The translations under genes and the position numbers were made by a program. Under the pieces are notes generated by a model that was not told the origin of the DNA, did no database searches, and saw only the letters and a program-made list of their open reading frames with translations. A stretch of 64,000 bases of DNA, taken from the NCBI GenBank assembly GCA_965218045.1, contig CBDCJX010000001.1, positions 62,001 to 126,000 of the forward strand. Reading direction: 5' to 3'. This document shows, piece by piece, positions 43,245 to 53,138 of the stretch. Numbering within the stretch: position 1 is the first letter of the stretch; each line of letters opens with the position of its first letter. The DNA comes from CAVRCA01 sp965218045 (lineage in GTDB: Bacteria > Pseudomonadota > Alphaproteobacteria > Acetobacterales > Acetobacteraceae).

Positions 43245-44005
43245 TGCATCAGCTCCGGGCCCTTCAGATCGCGCATGCCGGCCTCGGGCAGGATGCCGAG
43301 ACGCTTGGCGACCTCCTGATACGCCTCCTCGACCTTGCCGAGATCGCGGCGGAAGCGGTCCTTGTCCATCTTCTCGTTGGTTTTGCTGTCCCACAGGCGG
43401 CAATTGTCCGGACTGATCTCGTCGGCGAGCACGAGGCGCATGTCCTCGTTCTCCCACAACCGGCCGTATTCGAGCTTGAAGTCGACCAGGGTGATGCCGA
43501 CGCCGAGGAAAAGCCCGGTCAGGAAGTCGTTGATGCGCAAGGTGAGGGCGACGATGTCGTCCATGTCCTGCGTGGTCGCCCAGCCGAAGGCGGTGATGTG
43601 CTCCTCGCTGACCAGCGGGTCGTTCAGCGCATCGTTCTTATAGTAGTACTCCAGGATGGAGCGGGGCAGGCGGGTGCCCTCGGGGATGCCGAGCCTCTCG
43701 GAGAGGCTGCCGGCGGCGACGTTGCGCACGACGATCTCCAGCGGAATGATCTCGACCTCGCGGATGAGCTGCTCGCGCATGTTGAGCCGGCGGACGAAAT
43801 GGGTCGGGATGCCGATGTCGTGCAGCCGCATCATCAGGTATTCGCTGATCCGGTTGTTGAGCACGCCCTTGCCGGTGATGATGCCTTTCTTTTGCGCGTT
43901 GAAGGCCGTCGCGTCATCCTTGAAATACTGCACGAGGGTTCCCGGCTCCGGTCCTTCAAACAGGATCTTGGCCTTACCCTCGTAGAGCTGGCGGCGGCGG
44001 GCCAT
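43241..44005 (-). CDS. purC: Phosphoribosylaminoimidazole-succinocarboxamide synthase
   Basis: A 254-residue SAICAR synthetase joining CAIR and aspartate with ATP. Typical blocks are RRQLYEGKAKILFEGPEPGT, ITGKGVLNNRISEYLM, and EISPDNCRLWDSKTNEKMDK, with the Asp/Lys residues that bind ATP and metal. The ATG at 44005 follows GAAGGGA; the frame extending 35 codons upstream is unlikely to be coding. It heads the set purC-purS-purQ-purL-bolA-grxD, all leftward and closely spaced. Confidence 0.97.
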   Translation of the reverse strand: MARRRQLYEGKAKILFEGPEPGTLVQYFKDDATAFNAQKKGIITGKGVLNNRISEYLMMRLHDIGIPTHFVRRLNMREQLIREVEIIPLEIVVRNVAAGSLSERLGIPEGTRLPRSILEYYYKNDALNDPLVSEEHITAFGWATTQDMDDIVALTLRINDFLTGLFLGVGITLVDFKLEYGRLWENEDMRLVLADEISPDNCRLWDSKTNEKMDKDRFRRDLGKVEEAYQEVAKRLGILPEAGMRDLKGPELMQ

Positions 44006-44080
44006 GGTGGGTTCCCTTCGACAGAGCCCGCCGGCAGATCTGGCGAACCCCTTCGCGACGATCGCCGTCGCGGCGGGACG

Positions 44081-44110
44081 GGTATAGCAGCGCTGGCTGG
44101 CCCCCGTCAC
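44081..44110 (-). promoter_or_regulatory. Candidate promoter of the purC operon
   Basis: On the minus strand GTGACG (44105-44110) and TATACC (44081-44086) are 18 bases apart, about 75 bp before the purC ATG. Each hexamer is close to the sigma-70 consensus but not perfect. Confidence 0.4.
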
Positions 44111-44128
44111 GGGGCGGCCCCCCGCCGG

Positions 44129-44860
44129 CTACGCGGGCTTGGGCAGACTGACCGGCTCGAACGGTGCCTCGTCGGGTGGCCCGGCGGCGAACAGCCAGAT
44201 CGGCGCGCCGGACGCGGGCAGGGCCAGGAGCGAAGACGAGGCGGTGCCGAAGCCGGCTCGGGGTTCGACGTTGATCTGCTCGCCCGGCTCGCCCGACCGA
44301 TCGGCCAGGATCGCTCGCCACCCAGCAAGATCGTCGGGGCTCGCCGGGACGGCGGCGCGGAACCGGTGCAGGTGCCGGGCCACCCGAGGGCTGTCGAGAT
44401 CGTTCGGGTCATGCGCGGTGACCATGTGCACGCCCGGCCCGAGCGGCCGCATCTCTGGTCGCCCCTGTCCCAATCCGCGCACGAAGACCGCTCCGTCTCG
44501 GTCGGCGATGACCATGTTGAAGCCGCGCCACAAGCCGGCATCGAGTGCGGCCATCTCGGCCGCAGCCCTCGCCGCCGAGGGCTGCTGCAACGCTCTCAGT
44601 GGGAGCTCGCCACGGCTGCGCTTGCCCAAGGCGGGGCCGAGCGTGCCTTGGCGATTGAGCACGGTCGCGGTCACTCCGGCCTGGCTCACCCCCATCCAGG
44701 TGCCGCCGGCGGTGATGTCCCGTGCCGCGACGACGTCCGGTTGCGCCGGCCAGTGCGCGGCCGGCGGAGTCCAGGAACGGTCCAACCGTTCGTCGCGGTT
44801 GGCGGCAAGCATCACCGGCCAATCATGGTCAGGGCGAACGAGGACAATGACGGTGCACAC
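44129..44860 (-). CDS. NRDE/TANGO2-family protein
   Basis: A 243-residue protein of the NRDE family, homologous to eukaryotic TANGO2 (linked in recent work to haem or lipid handling, still debated). It begins MCTVIVLV with Cys at position 2, the residue that would be exposed if this is an Ntn-like fold, and has the name-giving ANRDER motif at about 20-25 followed by ARDITAGGTWMGV. The start codon is GTG. It lies 123 bp upstream of purC, on the same strand, and 41 bp downstream of the His/Gly-rich protein. No catalytic reaction can be claimed. Confidence 0.85.
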   Translation of the reverse strand: MCTVIVLVRPDHDWPVMLAANRDERLDRSWTPPAAHWPAQPDVVAARDITAGGTWMGVSQAGVTATVLNRQGTLGPALGKRSRGELPLRALQQPSAARAAAEMAALDAGLWRGFNMVIADRDGAVFVRGLGQGRPEMRPLGPGVHMVTAHDPNDLDSPRVARHLHRFRAAVPASPDDLAGWRAILADRSGEPGEQINVEPRAGFGTASSSLLALPASGAPIWLFAAGPPDEAPFEPVSLPKPA

Positions 44861-44901
44861 TTGCGGTTGGTCGTCGCTGTCCTGGCGCGCTACCGATCCG
44901 C

Positions 44902-45237
44902 TCAGAGATAGTGCCGGTAGGCACGATGCTGGCGGTGATGATAGCGGTGATGCGGACGGTGGTATCCCCGCAAGCCGTAGCGATGTCCTCCGCGGAAACC
45001 GGGATGGTATCCGCGGTAGCCGTGATGGTACCCCCGGAAGCCGGGGCGGTAGCCGCGATAGCCGTGGTGGTATCCGCGATGGCCGTATAGATGTTGGGCT
45101 TCGGTGTATCGAGGTTCGACGATCGGGGCTGCATGCGGCGTCACCGCGACGGGGCGCGGCATGGCCTGTGCGCTACCCAGAGCGATCAACGAGAACAGGG
45201 CGACGAGTGCGGCGCGGGCGACAGCAGGGATGGGCAT
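44902..45237 (-). CDS. Secreted His/Gly/Tyr/Arg-rich repeat protein
   Basis: A 111-residue protein with a signal peptide (cleavage near ALGSAQA-MP, about residue 25). A mature C-terminal half is built of imperfect GYHHGYRGYRPGFR-type repeats and ends in a His-rich tail. AAGGAG precedes the ATG at 45237; an in-frame ATG six codons upstream is less well placed. Such tails can bind metals or nucleic acid, but this is only a compositional observation. It is a low-complexity, probably periplasmic or surface protein of unknown function between purB and the NRDE gene. Confidence 0.65.
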   Translation of the reverse strand: MPIPAVARAALVALFSLIALGSAQAMPRPVAVTPHAAPIVEPRYTEAQHLYGHRGYHHGYRGYRPGFRGYHHGYRGYHPGFRGGHRYGLRGYHRPHHRYHHRQHRAYRHYL

Positions 45238-45288
45238 GTCCTCAACTCCTTGCAACGTCTACCAAGCTCGTCGGTAACGCAGGCGTCC

Positions 45289-46647
<1,359 letters not shown>

Positions 46648-46755
46648 GCTCGGCGCTTCCACGTGTCTGCCGCTGTGCTAGGCGCAGCTAGCCCCCCGGC
46701 GCGTCGCCTGACAAGTCCACGCCGCCCCCGCGTGCCACCGGCGCACCGGCTTGTC

Positions 46756-47046
46756 TTATCTCTCCCGGGTTGCCGGACGCAGCATGATCGAGCCGGTCGT
46801 GCCCCCAGTGCGCGGGTCGAGCAGCAGGATGCGGTCCGGCCCGCCACCCTGCAATTGGATCGCAAGACGATCCCGCAGCGTCGCGATCCCCGCGATCCGC
46901 GTTCCGGCCGGCTCGTCGAGCGTGGCAGCGAACGGCGCGGCACGCCCGGCGCCCGTGAGCCGCTGGGCGATTAGCACCGCAAGCGACGCGGTGCCCGCGA
47001 CGAGCAGGACGCCCATCGCGATCGTCGCGATCTTCAGCGCCCGCAT
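46756..47046 (-). CDS. DUF6476-like membrane-anchored protein
   Basis: A 96-residue protein with one N-terminal membrane helix (MRALKIATIAMGVLLVAGTA onward) and a short periplasmic domain ending ILLLDPRTGGTTGSIMLR. The pattern matches small alphaproteobacterial proteins annotated DUF6476, whose function is unknown. It is divergent from the rluD-type gene across 70 bp and lies about 108 bp upstream of purB on the same strand. In alphaproteobacteria such genes are often beside an RluD-type gene, which supports the annotation but not a function. Confidence 0.7.
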   Translation of the reverse strand: MRALKIATIAMGVLLVAGTASLAVLIAQRLTGAGRAAPFAATLDEPAGTRIAGIATLRDRLAIQLQGGGPDRILLLDPRTGGTTGSIMLRPATRER

Positions 47047-47116
47047 GGGTGGGCCCGCTCCATTGCCATATCGGCAAGCTCTCCTCTCGGCGGCCGATCC
47101 GCGCTATCCGGTGCCG

Positions 47117-48118
47117 ATGTCGGACACCCCGGACGTCTGCGAACGGTTCTGCGTGATCGCCGGTCCCGAGGATGCCGGGCGGCGGGTGGATCGGTTTCTC
47201 GCCGACGCAATCCGCACCTTGTCGCGCTCGCGCGTCAAGGCGCTGATCGAGGAGGGCCGCGCCCGGCGCGACTCCCACCCGATGCACGAGCCGGCGGCTC
47301 CGGTCGCCGCCGGCGCGCGCTACACGCTCGAACTGTTGCCCGCCGCCCCGGCGCGGCCGGCGCCGCAGGTGATCCCGTTCACCGTACTATACGAGGATGC
47401 CGACCTCATCGTGCTCGACAAGCCGGCCGGCTTGGTCGTGCACCCGGCGCCGGGGAACCCGGACGGCACCCTGGTCAACGCGTTGCTGGCGCATTGCGGC
47501 GCCGAGTTGCAGGGGATCGGCGGTGAACGTCGACCGGGGATCGTGCACCGGCTGGACAAGGACACGTCGGGGGTGATGGTCGTCGCGAAAACCGAGATCG
47601 CGATGGCCGGTCTCGCCGCCGCCTTCGCCGCCCGCGATCTCGATCGGATGTATCTGGCGCTGTGCTGGGGGCTGCCCGCACCGGTCGCGGGCGAGATCAC
47701 CGGGGCGATCGGGCGCGACCCGAGGGATCGCAAGCGCATGGCGGTCGTGTCGCGCGGGGGCAAGCCGGGGCTGACCCGGTATCGCACGCAACGCGCGTGG
47801 GGCACCGCCGTGGTTATGCTCGAGTGCCAGCTCGCCACCGGACGGACGCATCAGATCAGGGTTCACCTGGCGCATAGCGGCCACCCGCTGGTCGGCGATC
47901 CGCTTTACCTGCGCCGCGCCCCGGCCGCCTCCCGCATCTTGGCAGAGCCGGTTCGCCGTCACCTGCTCGACTTCCCGCGCCAGGCGCTGCACGCCGCCCG
48001 TCTCGGGTTCATCCATCCGCGCACCGGCACGGCGTTGTGCTTCGCCACCCCGCCGCCTTCGGACATGATGGCGCTTACCGCCCTGCTGGATCACACGCCG
48101 AGCGCGACAAATCCTTGA
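47117..48118 (+). CDS. RluD/RluA-family 23S rRNA pseudouridine synthase
   Basis: A 333-residue pseudouridine synthase. An N-terminal S4 RNA-binding domain (GRRVDRFLADAIRTLSRSRV) is followed by the catalytic domain with the invariant Asp in GIVHRLDKDTSGVMVVAKT and the TGRTHQIRVHLAHSGHPLVGD block. It isomerises uridines in 23S rRNA, most often in helix 69. The ATG at 47117 is preceded by a weak ribosome site, and a GTG two codons upstream is possible. Its stop codon lies inside the -35 element of the rpoH promoter. Confidence 0.93.
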   Translation: MSDTPDVCERFCVIAGPEDAGRRVDRFLADAIRTLSRSRVKALIEEGRARRDSHPMHEPAAPVAAGARYTLELLPAAPARPAPQVIPFTVLYEDADLIVLDKPAGLVVHPAPGNPDGTLVNALLAHCGAELQGIGGERRPGIVHRLDKDTSGVMVVAKTEIAMAGLAAAFAARDLDRMYLALCWGLPAPVAGEITGAIGRDPRDRKRMAVVSRGGKPGLTRYRTQRAWGTAVVMLECQLATGRTHQIRVHLAHSGHPLVGDPLYLRRAPAASRILAEPVRRHLLDFPRQALHAARLGFIHPRTGTALCFATPPPSDMMALTALLDHTPSATNP

Positions 48119-48143
48119 CAGGACTAGCGCGGTCCTGTATCAA
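48115..48143 (+). promoter_or_regulatory. Promoter of rpoH, overlapping the stop of the pseudouridine synthase gene
   Basis: TTGACA (48115-48120), a 17-base spacer and TATCAA (48138-48143) form a strong sigma-70-like promoter. It places transcription start near 48150, leaving a leader of about 180 nt. Confidence 0.65.
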
Positions 48144-48298
48144 CCTTTTCATCGGCGTGCGTAGGGTGCAACGCGCTGATGGGCTTGATCCGGGGTTCCA
48201 TCGCCTTGGCGGGGTGGTTCTCTGGGACGTGATGTTCCCTTCCCGCACCCAGGTCCGAAAGAGTCGGAACCGGTCGGCCGCTATGCCGTAAGGGTAGG

Positions 48299-48314
48299 GT
48301 CTGACCGTTCAGAC
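48299..48314 (+). promoter_or_regulatory. Stem-loop abutting the rpoH ribosome-binding site
   Basis: GTCTGA-CCGT-TCAGAC is a perfect 6-bp hairpin ending one base before GAAAGGAG, the rpoH ribosome site. It could control translation (rpoH is thermally regulated in many bacteria), but the pairing does not cover the ribosome site itself. Confidence 0.4.
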
Positions 48315-48329
48315 GAAAGGAGCCATTCG

Positions 48330-49220
48330 TTGGCCGCTGCGGTTATCAATGTTGCCCCCGAGGGCAACCTCTCGCGGTATCTCCAAGAGATCCGCAAGTT
48401 TCCCATGCTGACCCCCGAAGAGGAGGTCGCTCTCTCCTATCGCTGGCGCGACCATGAGGATATGGAGGCGGCGCATAAGCTTGTCACCTCCCATTTGCGT
48501 CTCGTCGCCAAAATTGCGATGGGCTATCGCGGCTACGGCTTGCCGGTGGGTGAGCTGATCAGCGAGGGCAATGTCGGCATGATGCAGGCGGTGAAGCGGT
48601 TCGACCCGGATCGCGGGTTCCGCCTCGCGACGTATGCAATGTGGTGGATACGCGCCGCGATCCAGGAGTACATCCTGCATAGCTGGTCGCTGGTGAAGAT
48701 GGGCACCACGGCCGCCCAGAAGAAGCTGTTTTTCAATCTGCGCCGCCTTAAGGGGCAAATGCAGGCGATCGACGAGGGCGATCTTCAGCCCGAGCAGGTC
48801 AGCGAGATTGCCCGCGTGCTCGATGTGCCCGAACAGGACGTGGTGAACATGAACCGACGCCTCGCCGCGCCGGACCACAGCCTCAATGCTCCCGTGCGGA
48901 TGGATAGCGAGGGCGAGTGGCAGGACTGGCTGGTCGACGAGAGCGAGACCCAGGAAACCGCCATCGCCGACCGCGAGGAGTTGTCGGGCCGCAAGGCACT
49001 GCTGTCGGGGGCGTTGAAGACGCTGAACGAGCGGGAACGTCATATCCTCATTGAGCGGCGGCTGAAGGACAACCCGACCACGCTCGAGGAGCTGTCCCAG
49101 CAATACGGGATTTCCCGCGAGCGGGTGCGGCAGATCGAGGTGCGTGCTTTCGAGAAGCTGCAAAAGGCGATGAAGGCGCAGGTCGCCGAGCGGCGGCTTG
49201 CGGTCCAGCCGGCGGCCTGA
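48330..49220 (+). CDS. rpoH: RNA polymerase sigma-32 factor (heat-shock sigma)
   Basis: A 296-residue sigma-70-family factor. It has region 2 (SHLRLVAKIAMGYRGYGLPV and the -10-recognition segment RFDPDRGFRLATYAMWWIRA), the RpoH-specific box QKKLFFNLRR, and region 4 ending LSQQYGISRERVRQIEVRAFEKL. Sigma-32 directs transcription of chaperone and protease genes under heat stress and is controlled by DnaK/FtsH turnover. It starts at TTG 48330, with AAAGGAG eight bases upstream. A 180-nt leader with a stem-loop precedes it, and it has a strong own promoter. Confidence 0.96.
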   Translation: MAAAVINVAPEGNLSRYLQEIRKFPMLTPEEEVALSYRWRDHEDMEAAHKLVTSHLRLVAKIAMGYRGYGLPVGELISEGNVGMMQAVKRFDPDRGFRLATYAMWWIRAAIQEYILHSWSLVKMGTTAAQKKLFFNLRRLKGQMQAIDEGDLQPEQVSEIARVLDVPEQDVVNMNRRLAAPDHSLNAPVRMDSEGEWQDWLVDESETQETAIADREELSGRKALLSGALKTLNERERHILIERRLKDNPTTLEELSQQYGISRERVRQIEVRAFEKLQKAMKAQVAERRLAVQPAA

Positions 49221-49245
49221 GTTCGTCTCCGCCTGAGTTCGTCCG

Positions 49246-49267
49246 CGCCGGAGCGGCGGCTCCGGCG
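49246..49267. terminator. GC-rich hairpin between rpoH and the convergent membrane gene
   Basis: CGCCGGAGC-GGCG-GCTCCGGCG is a perfect 9-bp stem with a 4-nt loop, 25 bp after the rpoH stop and just before the end of the convergent gene. No T-run follows on either strand. Confidence 0.4.
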
Positions 49268-49275
49268 GGGGTGAC

Positions 49276-49770
49276 TTAGCGCGTCTGTTCTTCCGCGACC
49301 TCCGCGTGGTAGCCCCATTCCTCGGTGCAGCGCTCCTTGAGCTGACGCAAACGATGCTTGCGTGACAGCGCCGCCGATTCGAGTGCCAGTCGGACCAAGA
49401 GTGGGAGGAACTGCAACAGCAGCCATCCCGCCGCCGCCGCCGCCCAGGATGCTGCCAAGGTGGCCGGTTCGAAGGCGAGCCCCAGTGCCACATCCAACGT
49501 ATGGCCCGCTTTCCACAAGGTGAGCAGCGGCTGAACGGTGGTGCTCAAGCCGAACAGCAGCAGCGTACGCGCGACCGGACGACCCGGCGCGCGGTCCAGC
49601 GCGACGCTGAGCAGCCCGGGCGCCAACAGGACAGCGAGCAGCAACGCGGTCGGCGTTGCCAACGCCGCGAGCACGCCGCAAAGCAGGCCCTGAAGCCAAA
49701 GCAGCGATCCGCCTTTGGCGTCGACGTTCGGCCTCTTGCGAGCCGAACCGGAGGGCGAATTCCGCGCCAT
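49276..49770 (-). CDS. Membrane protein of unknown function paired with the pseudokinase gene
   Basis: A 164-residue protein with three to four hydrophobic segments (about residues 22-60, 66-85 and 100-128) and a charged C-terminus of about 35 residues (RKHRLRQLKERCTEEWGYH). No family recognised. It begins 3 bp downstream of the pseudokinase gene, which itself ends in a membrane helix, so the two products probably meet in the inner membrane. Confidence 0.65.
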   Translation of the reverse strand: MARNSPSGSARKRPNVDAKGGSLLWLQGLLCGVLAALATPTALLLAVLLAPGLLSVALDRAPGRPVARTLLLFGLSTTVQPLLTLWKAGHTLDVALGLAFEPATLAASWAAAAAGWLLLQFLPLLVRLALESAALSRKHRLRQLKERCTEEWGYHAEVAEEQTR

Positions 49771-49773
49771 GCG

Positions 49774-51747
49774 CTAACCGAGTGCCGCGAAACCGAGCAC
49801 GGCCACCAGGGTGGCGAGACCAAGGCCGGCGGTGATCTCCTGTCCGAGCCGCCGCGCCAGTTCGGCGCGGGCCTCGGCGCCGTCCTCGATGAGGCGGAAC
49901 TCGGCATCCGCGTCGATCAGTGCCTCGGCGGCCTCGGCGGCGGCGGCGGCGTCCTGCTCGAGCGCCGCGCGATCGTCGACCAGCTCCAGCATGGCGCCAA
50001 GCTGGCCGCCCGACGCCAAGCGCTCCAACTCGGCCTTCACTTGCTCTCGGCGCGGACGATTCTTCCATTCCGCGACAAGCATGTCCGCGTAAGCCGCAAG
50101 CCAGGAGGCTAGGGCGGGCAGCGGCTGCGGATAACGCGCTTGCAGCCGCGCGAGCAAGCGGAGCTGGGCGAACATCGCCTCGGTGCCGGAACCCTGAAGA
50201 TCGCGTTCGATCGGCTGCTCGGCGCGGGCATTGACGAATGCCGCGACATGATGGTCGGCCGGCAGAGCGGATTTGTGATCGGCTCGGGCGGCGGCGGCTT
50301 CAAGCGCCGGCAGCAAATCCGCCAGGCGGGCGACGCAATCGCCTGCGAGCAAGGGACTGGCGCAGGCCAGCAGCGGGTTGAGGCAGTAGAGCAGGCGCAA
50401 TCGCCCGAACTCATGGCCACCCAACCGCAGCATTGCGCGATGTTTGGTGGCCTCGTTGCGTCGCGACGCGGTGCCGAACCGGTCGGCACGGGATGCTCCC
50501 CACAGCCGCGGGGCCTCCAGGCTCACCAAGTGCTCAAGCTTATCGCGCGTATCGGGAGCGTCCGTCTGCGCGGCCGCGATGGCTGGCCCGATGCCATCGG
50601 GCCAGATCGCGATGCCCCGCCAGCACAGTGGCGCCAGCGGATCGAGCATGGCGACGGCTTGCATCGCCAGGATCGCGGGCGCGGCCAGCGCGTCGGACCC
50701 CGCCTCGCTGTTGGCCACGCGAATGCGTTCTTCCAGTCGCACTACCAGACCGGGATCGGCGACTCCGCGCCGCAGCCAGCGAACCGCGCTGCCATCCCGC
50801 AGGACGGGCAGGCCCTCCTCCGGCCGCATCGCAAGAGCGTAGGCGAGCCCGCGCGCGTTCCAGATCGTCTCCTCGCCCATCCGCAGAGATTGCTGCGCGC
50901 GGGCGATCGGTCGGGCCGCTACTCGACGGGAGCGGGCGGCGGTGAGATCGGCTAGCAGGGCGAGCGGTGGGCGGTGTTCGGGGTCCTCGGCCAGCATGCC
51001 ACGCGCGAGATCGGCGACGATGCCCGGCAGCCGCGCGTTGCCCGCGATGGCGGCGAAGCTGCCCCGGTCGAGCTTGGCGCGCACCACACCCGCGGCGTCG
51101 AGCTCGGCCAGTGGCAGCCGCCCCAAAGCCATGACCACCATGAGCACGCCAAGCGCGTAGATGTCGTCGGCGGCGCTGCCTTCGCCTCGTCCGGCGGCCA
51201 GGCACATCGCCGAATACGGCGGCTCGAACAGGGCGGGCTGCAAGCTGGCTGGCGGCGCTGCCCACGCGCTGCCGAGCACAACCGGCTGGCCCGGGCCGGC
51301 GCGGAACACGTTATCGGGCCGAATCGCTCGGTGGGTGACGCCGCGCGTCTGCAGCGCTTCGAGCGTGCGCACCGCGGGGCGGATCAGGCAGTCGACGAGC
51401 TCGGCCTCCAACCAAGGCCGCGGCGCTCTGGCCAAGGAGGGACATGCAGGCGCCTTGCAGACCACGAAATATTCCGCCCGCCCGCCGGCCACGCCCGGCC
51501 CGTGTCCGAGCGGGCCAAGCAGACCGTCGATCGAGGTGCCGGCGAGATCGGACAAGGCTTGCGCGCGCGGCGGCCACCATGGGCGGGCCTGGACCGCCAT
51601 CAGCTCGGCGGTTGGCTGTTCGCGATCCGACACGACGAAGGCTGCGAGCCCGCCACCAACGTCAGCAAGCGGCCGCGCGGTGTCGATCGCGAACCGGTCG
51701 GCGATCAGGGAACGGTGCTCGGAACGCGGAGTTGCGTCTGCGGTCAT
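49774..51747 (-). CDS. Membrane-tethered serine/threonine pseudokinase-like protein
   Basis: A 657-residue protein. Residues about 15-290 follow the protein-kinase fold: HRAIRPDNVF (138-148) sits where active kinases have HRDxKxxN, and DDIYALGVLMVVMALG (194-209) matches subdomain IX. But the catalytic Asp is Ala, the DFG position reads VVLGS, and the expected ATP-anchoring Lys is absent (ELMAVQARP). A middle region of about 350 residues is Ala/Leu/Arg-rich and helical, and the C-terminus is a single hydrophobic helix (ITAGLGLATLVAVLGFAALG). It is likely a scaffold or regulatory pseudokinase, probably with the membrane protein encoded 3 bp downstream. It lies between purA and rpoH, both well conserved. 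Confidence 0.78.
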   Translation of the reverse strand: MTADATPRSEHRSLIADRFAIDTARPLADVGGGLAAFVVSDREQPTAELMAVQARPWWPPRAQALSDLAGTSIDGLLGPLGHGPGVAGGRAEYFVVCKAPACPSLARAPRPWLEAELVDCLIRPAVRTLEALQTRGVTHRAIRPDNVFRAGPGQPVVLGSAWAAPPASLQPALFEPPYSAMCLAAGRGEGSAADDIYALGVLMVVMALGRLPLAELDAAGVVRAKLDRGSFAAIAGNARLPGIVADLARGMLAEDPEHRPPLALLADLTAARSRRVAARPIARAQQSLRMGEETIWNARGLAYALAMRPEEGLPVLRDGSAVRWLRRGVADPGLVVRLEERIRVANSEAGSDALAAPAILAMQAVAMLDPLAPLCWRGIAIWPDGIGPAIAAAQTDAPDTRDKLEHLVSLEAPRLWGASRADRFGTASRRNEATKHRAMLRLGGHEFGRLRLLYCLNPLLACASPLLAGDCVARLADLLPALEAAAARADHKSALPADHHVAAFVNARAEQPIERDLQGSGTEAMFAQLRLLARLQARYPQPLPALASWLAAYADMLVAEWKNRPRREQVKAELERLASGGQLGAMLELVDDRAALEQDAAAAAEAAEALIDADAEFRLIEDGAEARAELARRLGQEITAGLGLATLVAVLGFAALG

Positions 51748-51832
51748 CCTGCGGCGTTGGACACAAGCGGTGGATCAATACCCAGGCGTGATCCTTCGCC
51801 AGAATGGTTGACGAAACCGCAACGCGATCGGC

Positions 51833-53122
51833 TCAGCCCTCGAACGGGTCACGTACCAGGATGGTGTCGTCCCGCTCCGGGCTGGTCGAGAGCAGGGTCA
51901 CCGGTGCCTCGACCAGTTCCTCGATGCGTCGGGCATACTTGATCGCCTGGGCGGGCAGCTCGGCCCAGGACCGCGCGCCTCTGGTCGAGCCGGACCACCC
52001 TTCCATGAGCTCGTACACCGGCTCGGCCGCTTGTTGCGCCGCCGGAGCGGCCGGCAGGTACCGGTATGCCTCGCCGCGTATCCGGTAACCGGTGCAGATC
52101 TTCAGCTCGGGCAGCCCGTCCAGCACGTCGAGCTTGGTCAGCGCCAAGCCTTGGATGCCGCCCACCTTCACCGCCTGGCGCACCAGCACCGCGTCGAACC
52201 AGCCACAGCGGCGGCGGCGGCCGGTCACGGTACCGAACTCATGGCCGCGATCGCCCAGCAGCTTGCCCGTCGCGTCGGACAACTCGGTCGGGAACGGGCC
52301 GGCGCCGACCCGGGTGGTGTAGGATTTGGCGATGCCGAGCACGGTGCCGACCACCGACGGTCCCAGACCCGAACCGGACGCCGCGATCGCGGCCACCGTG
52401 TTGCTGCTGGTCACGAACGGGTAGGTGCCGTGGTCCACATCTAGCATCACCGCCTGCGCGCCCTCGAACAGGATGCGCTTGCCGGCACGACGCAGATCAT
52501 CCAGCCGCTGCCAGACCGGCTCGGCGAAGGGCAGCACTTGCGGTGCGAGCTTCTCGAGGTGGGCGGTCAAGGTCGCCTTGTCGAAGGTCTCGGCGCCGAG
52601 GCCCATCAGCAGGGTGTTGTGGTGCAGCAGCAGTTCGTCGAGCTTGGCCGAGATGGTCTGCGGCTCGGCGAGATCGCATAGCCGTATCGCGCGACGCGCA
52701 ACTTTGTCCTCGTAGGCCGGTCCGATCCCTCGACCCGTCGTGCCGATCTTGCGCGCGCCCCGCGCCGCCTCGCGCGCCCGGTCGATCGCCGGATGCAGCG
52801 GCAGGATCAAGGTCGCGTTCTCGGCGATGCGCAGCGTCTCGGGCGTGACCTGCAAGCCTTGCGCCCGCACCCTGGCGATCTCCGCCAGCAGCGCCTCCGG
52901 ATCGACCACGACGCCGTTGCCGATGATGCCCAGCTTGCCGCGCACCAGCCCGCTCGGCAGCAGCGACAGCTTGTAGGTCTCGTCGCCGACCACGAGCGTA
53001 TGTCCCGCATTGTGGCCGCCCTGGAAGCGAACCACCACGTCGGCACGGCTGGATAGCCAGTCGACGACCTTTCCCTTGCCCTCGTCGCCCCATTGGGCGC
53101 CGATCACCGCGACATTGGCCAT
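51833..53122 (-). CDS. purA: Adenylosuccinate synthetase
   Basis: A 429-residue enzyme making adenylosuccinate from IMP, aspartate and GTP. The N-terminal GAQWGDEGKGKVVDWLS is the GTP-binding loop, and GGHNAGHT, STGRGIGPAYEDK-like (TTGRGIGPAYEDKVARRAIR) and GRRRRCGWFDAVL blocks follow. The size is the family norm. hisZ lies 16 bp upstream on the same strand, so hisZ-purA is a short operon, an arrangement seen in several alphaproteobacteria that links histidine and purine synthesis. Confidence 0.97.
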   Translation of the reverse strand: MANVAVIGAQWGDEGKGKVVDWLSSRADVVVRFQGGHNAGHTLVVGDETYKLSLLPSGLVRGKLGIIGNGVVVDPEALLAEIARVRAQGLQVTPETLRIAENATLILPLHPAIDRAREAARGARKIGTTGRGIGPAYEDKVARRAIRLCDLAEPQTISAKLDELLLHHNTLLMGLGAETFDKATLTAHLEKLAPQVLPFAEPVWQRLDDLRRAGKRILFEGAQAVMLDVDHGTYPFVTSSNTVAAIAASGSGLGPSVVGTVLGIAKSYTTRVGAGPFPTELSDATGKLLGDRGHEFGTVTGRRRRCGWFDAVLVRQAVKVGGIQGLALTKLDVLDGLPELKICTGYRIRGEAYRYLPAAPAAQQAAEPVYELMEGWSGSTRGARSWAELPAQAIKYARRIEELVEAPVTLLSTSPERDDTILVRDPFEG

Positions 53123-53138
53123 GATGCTGCCTCAGCGT

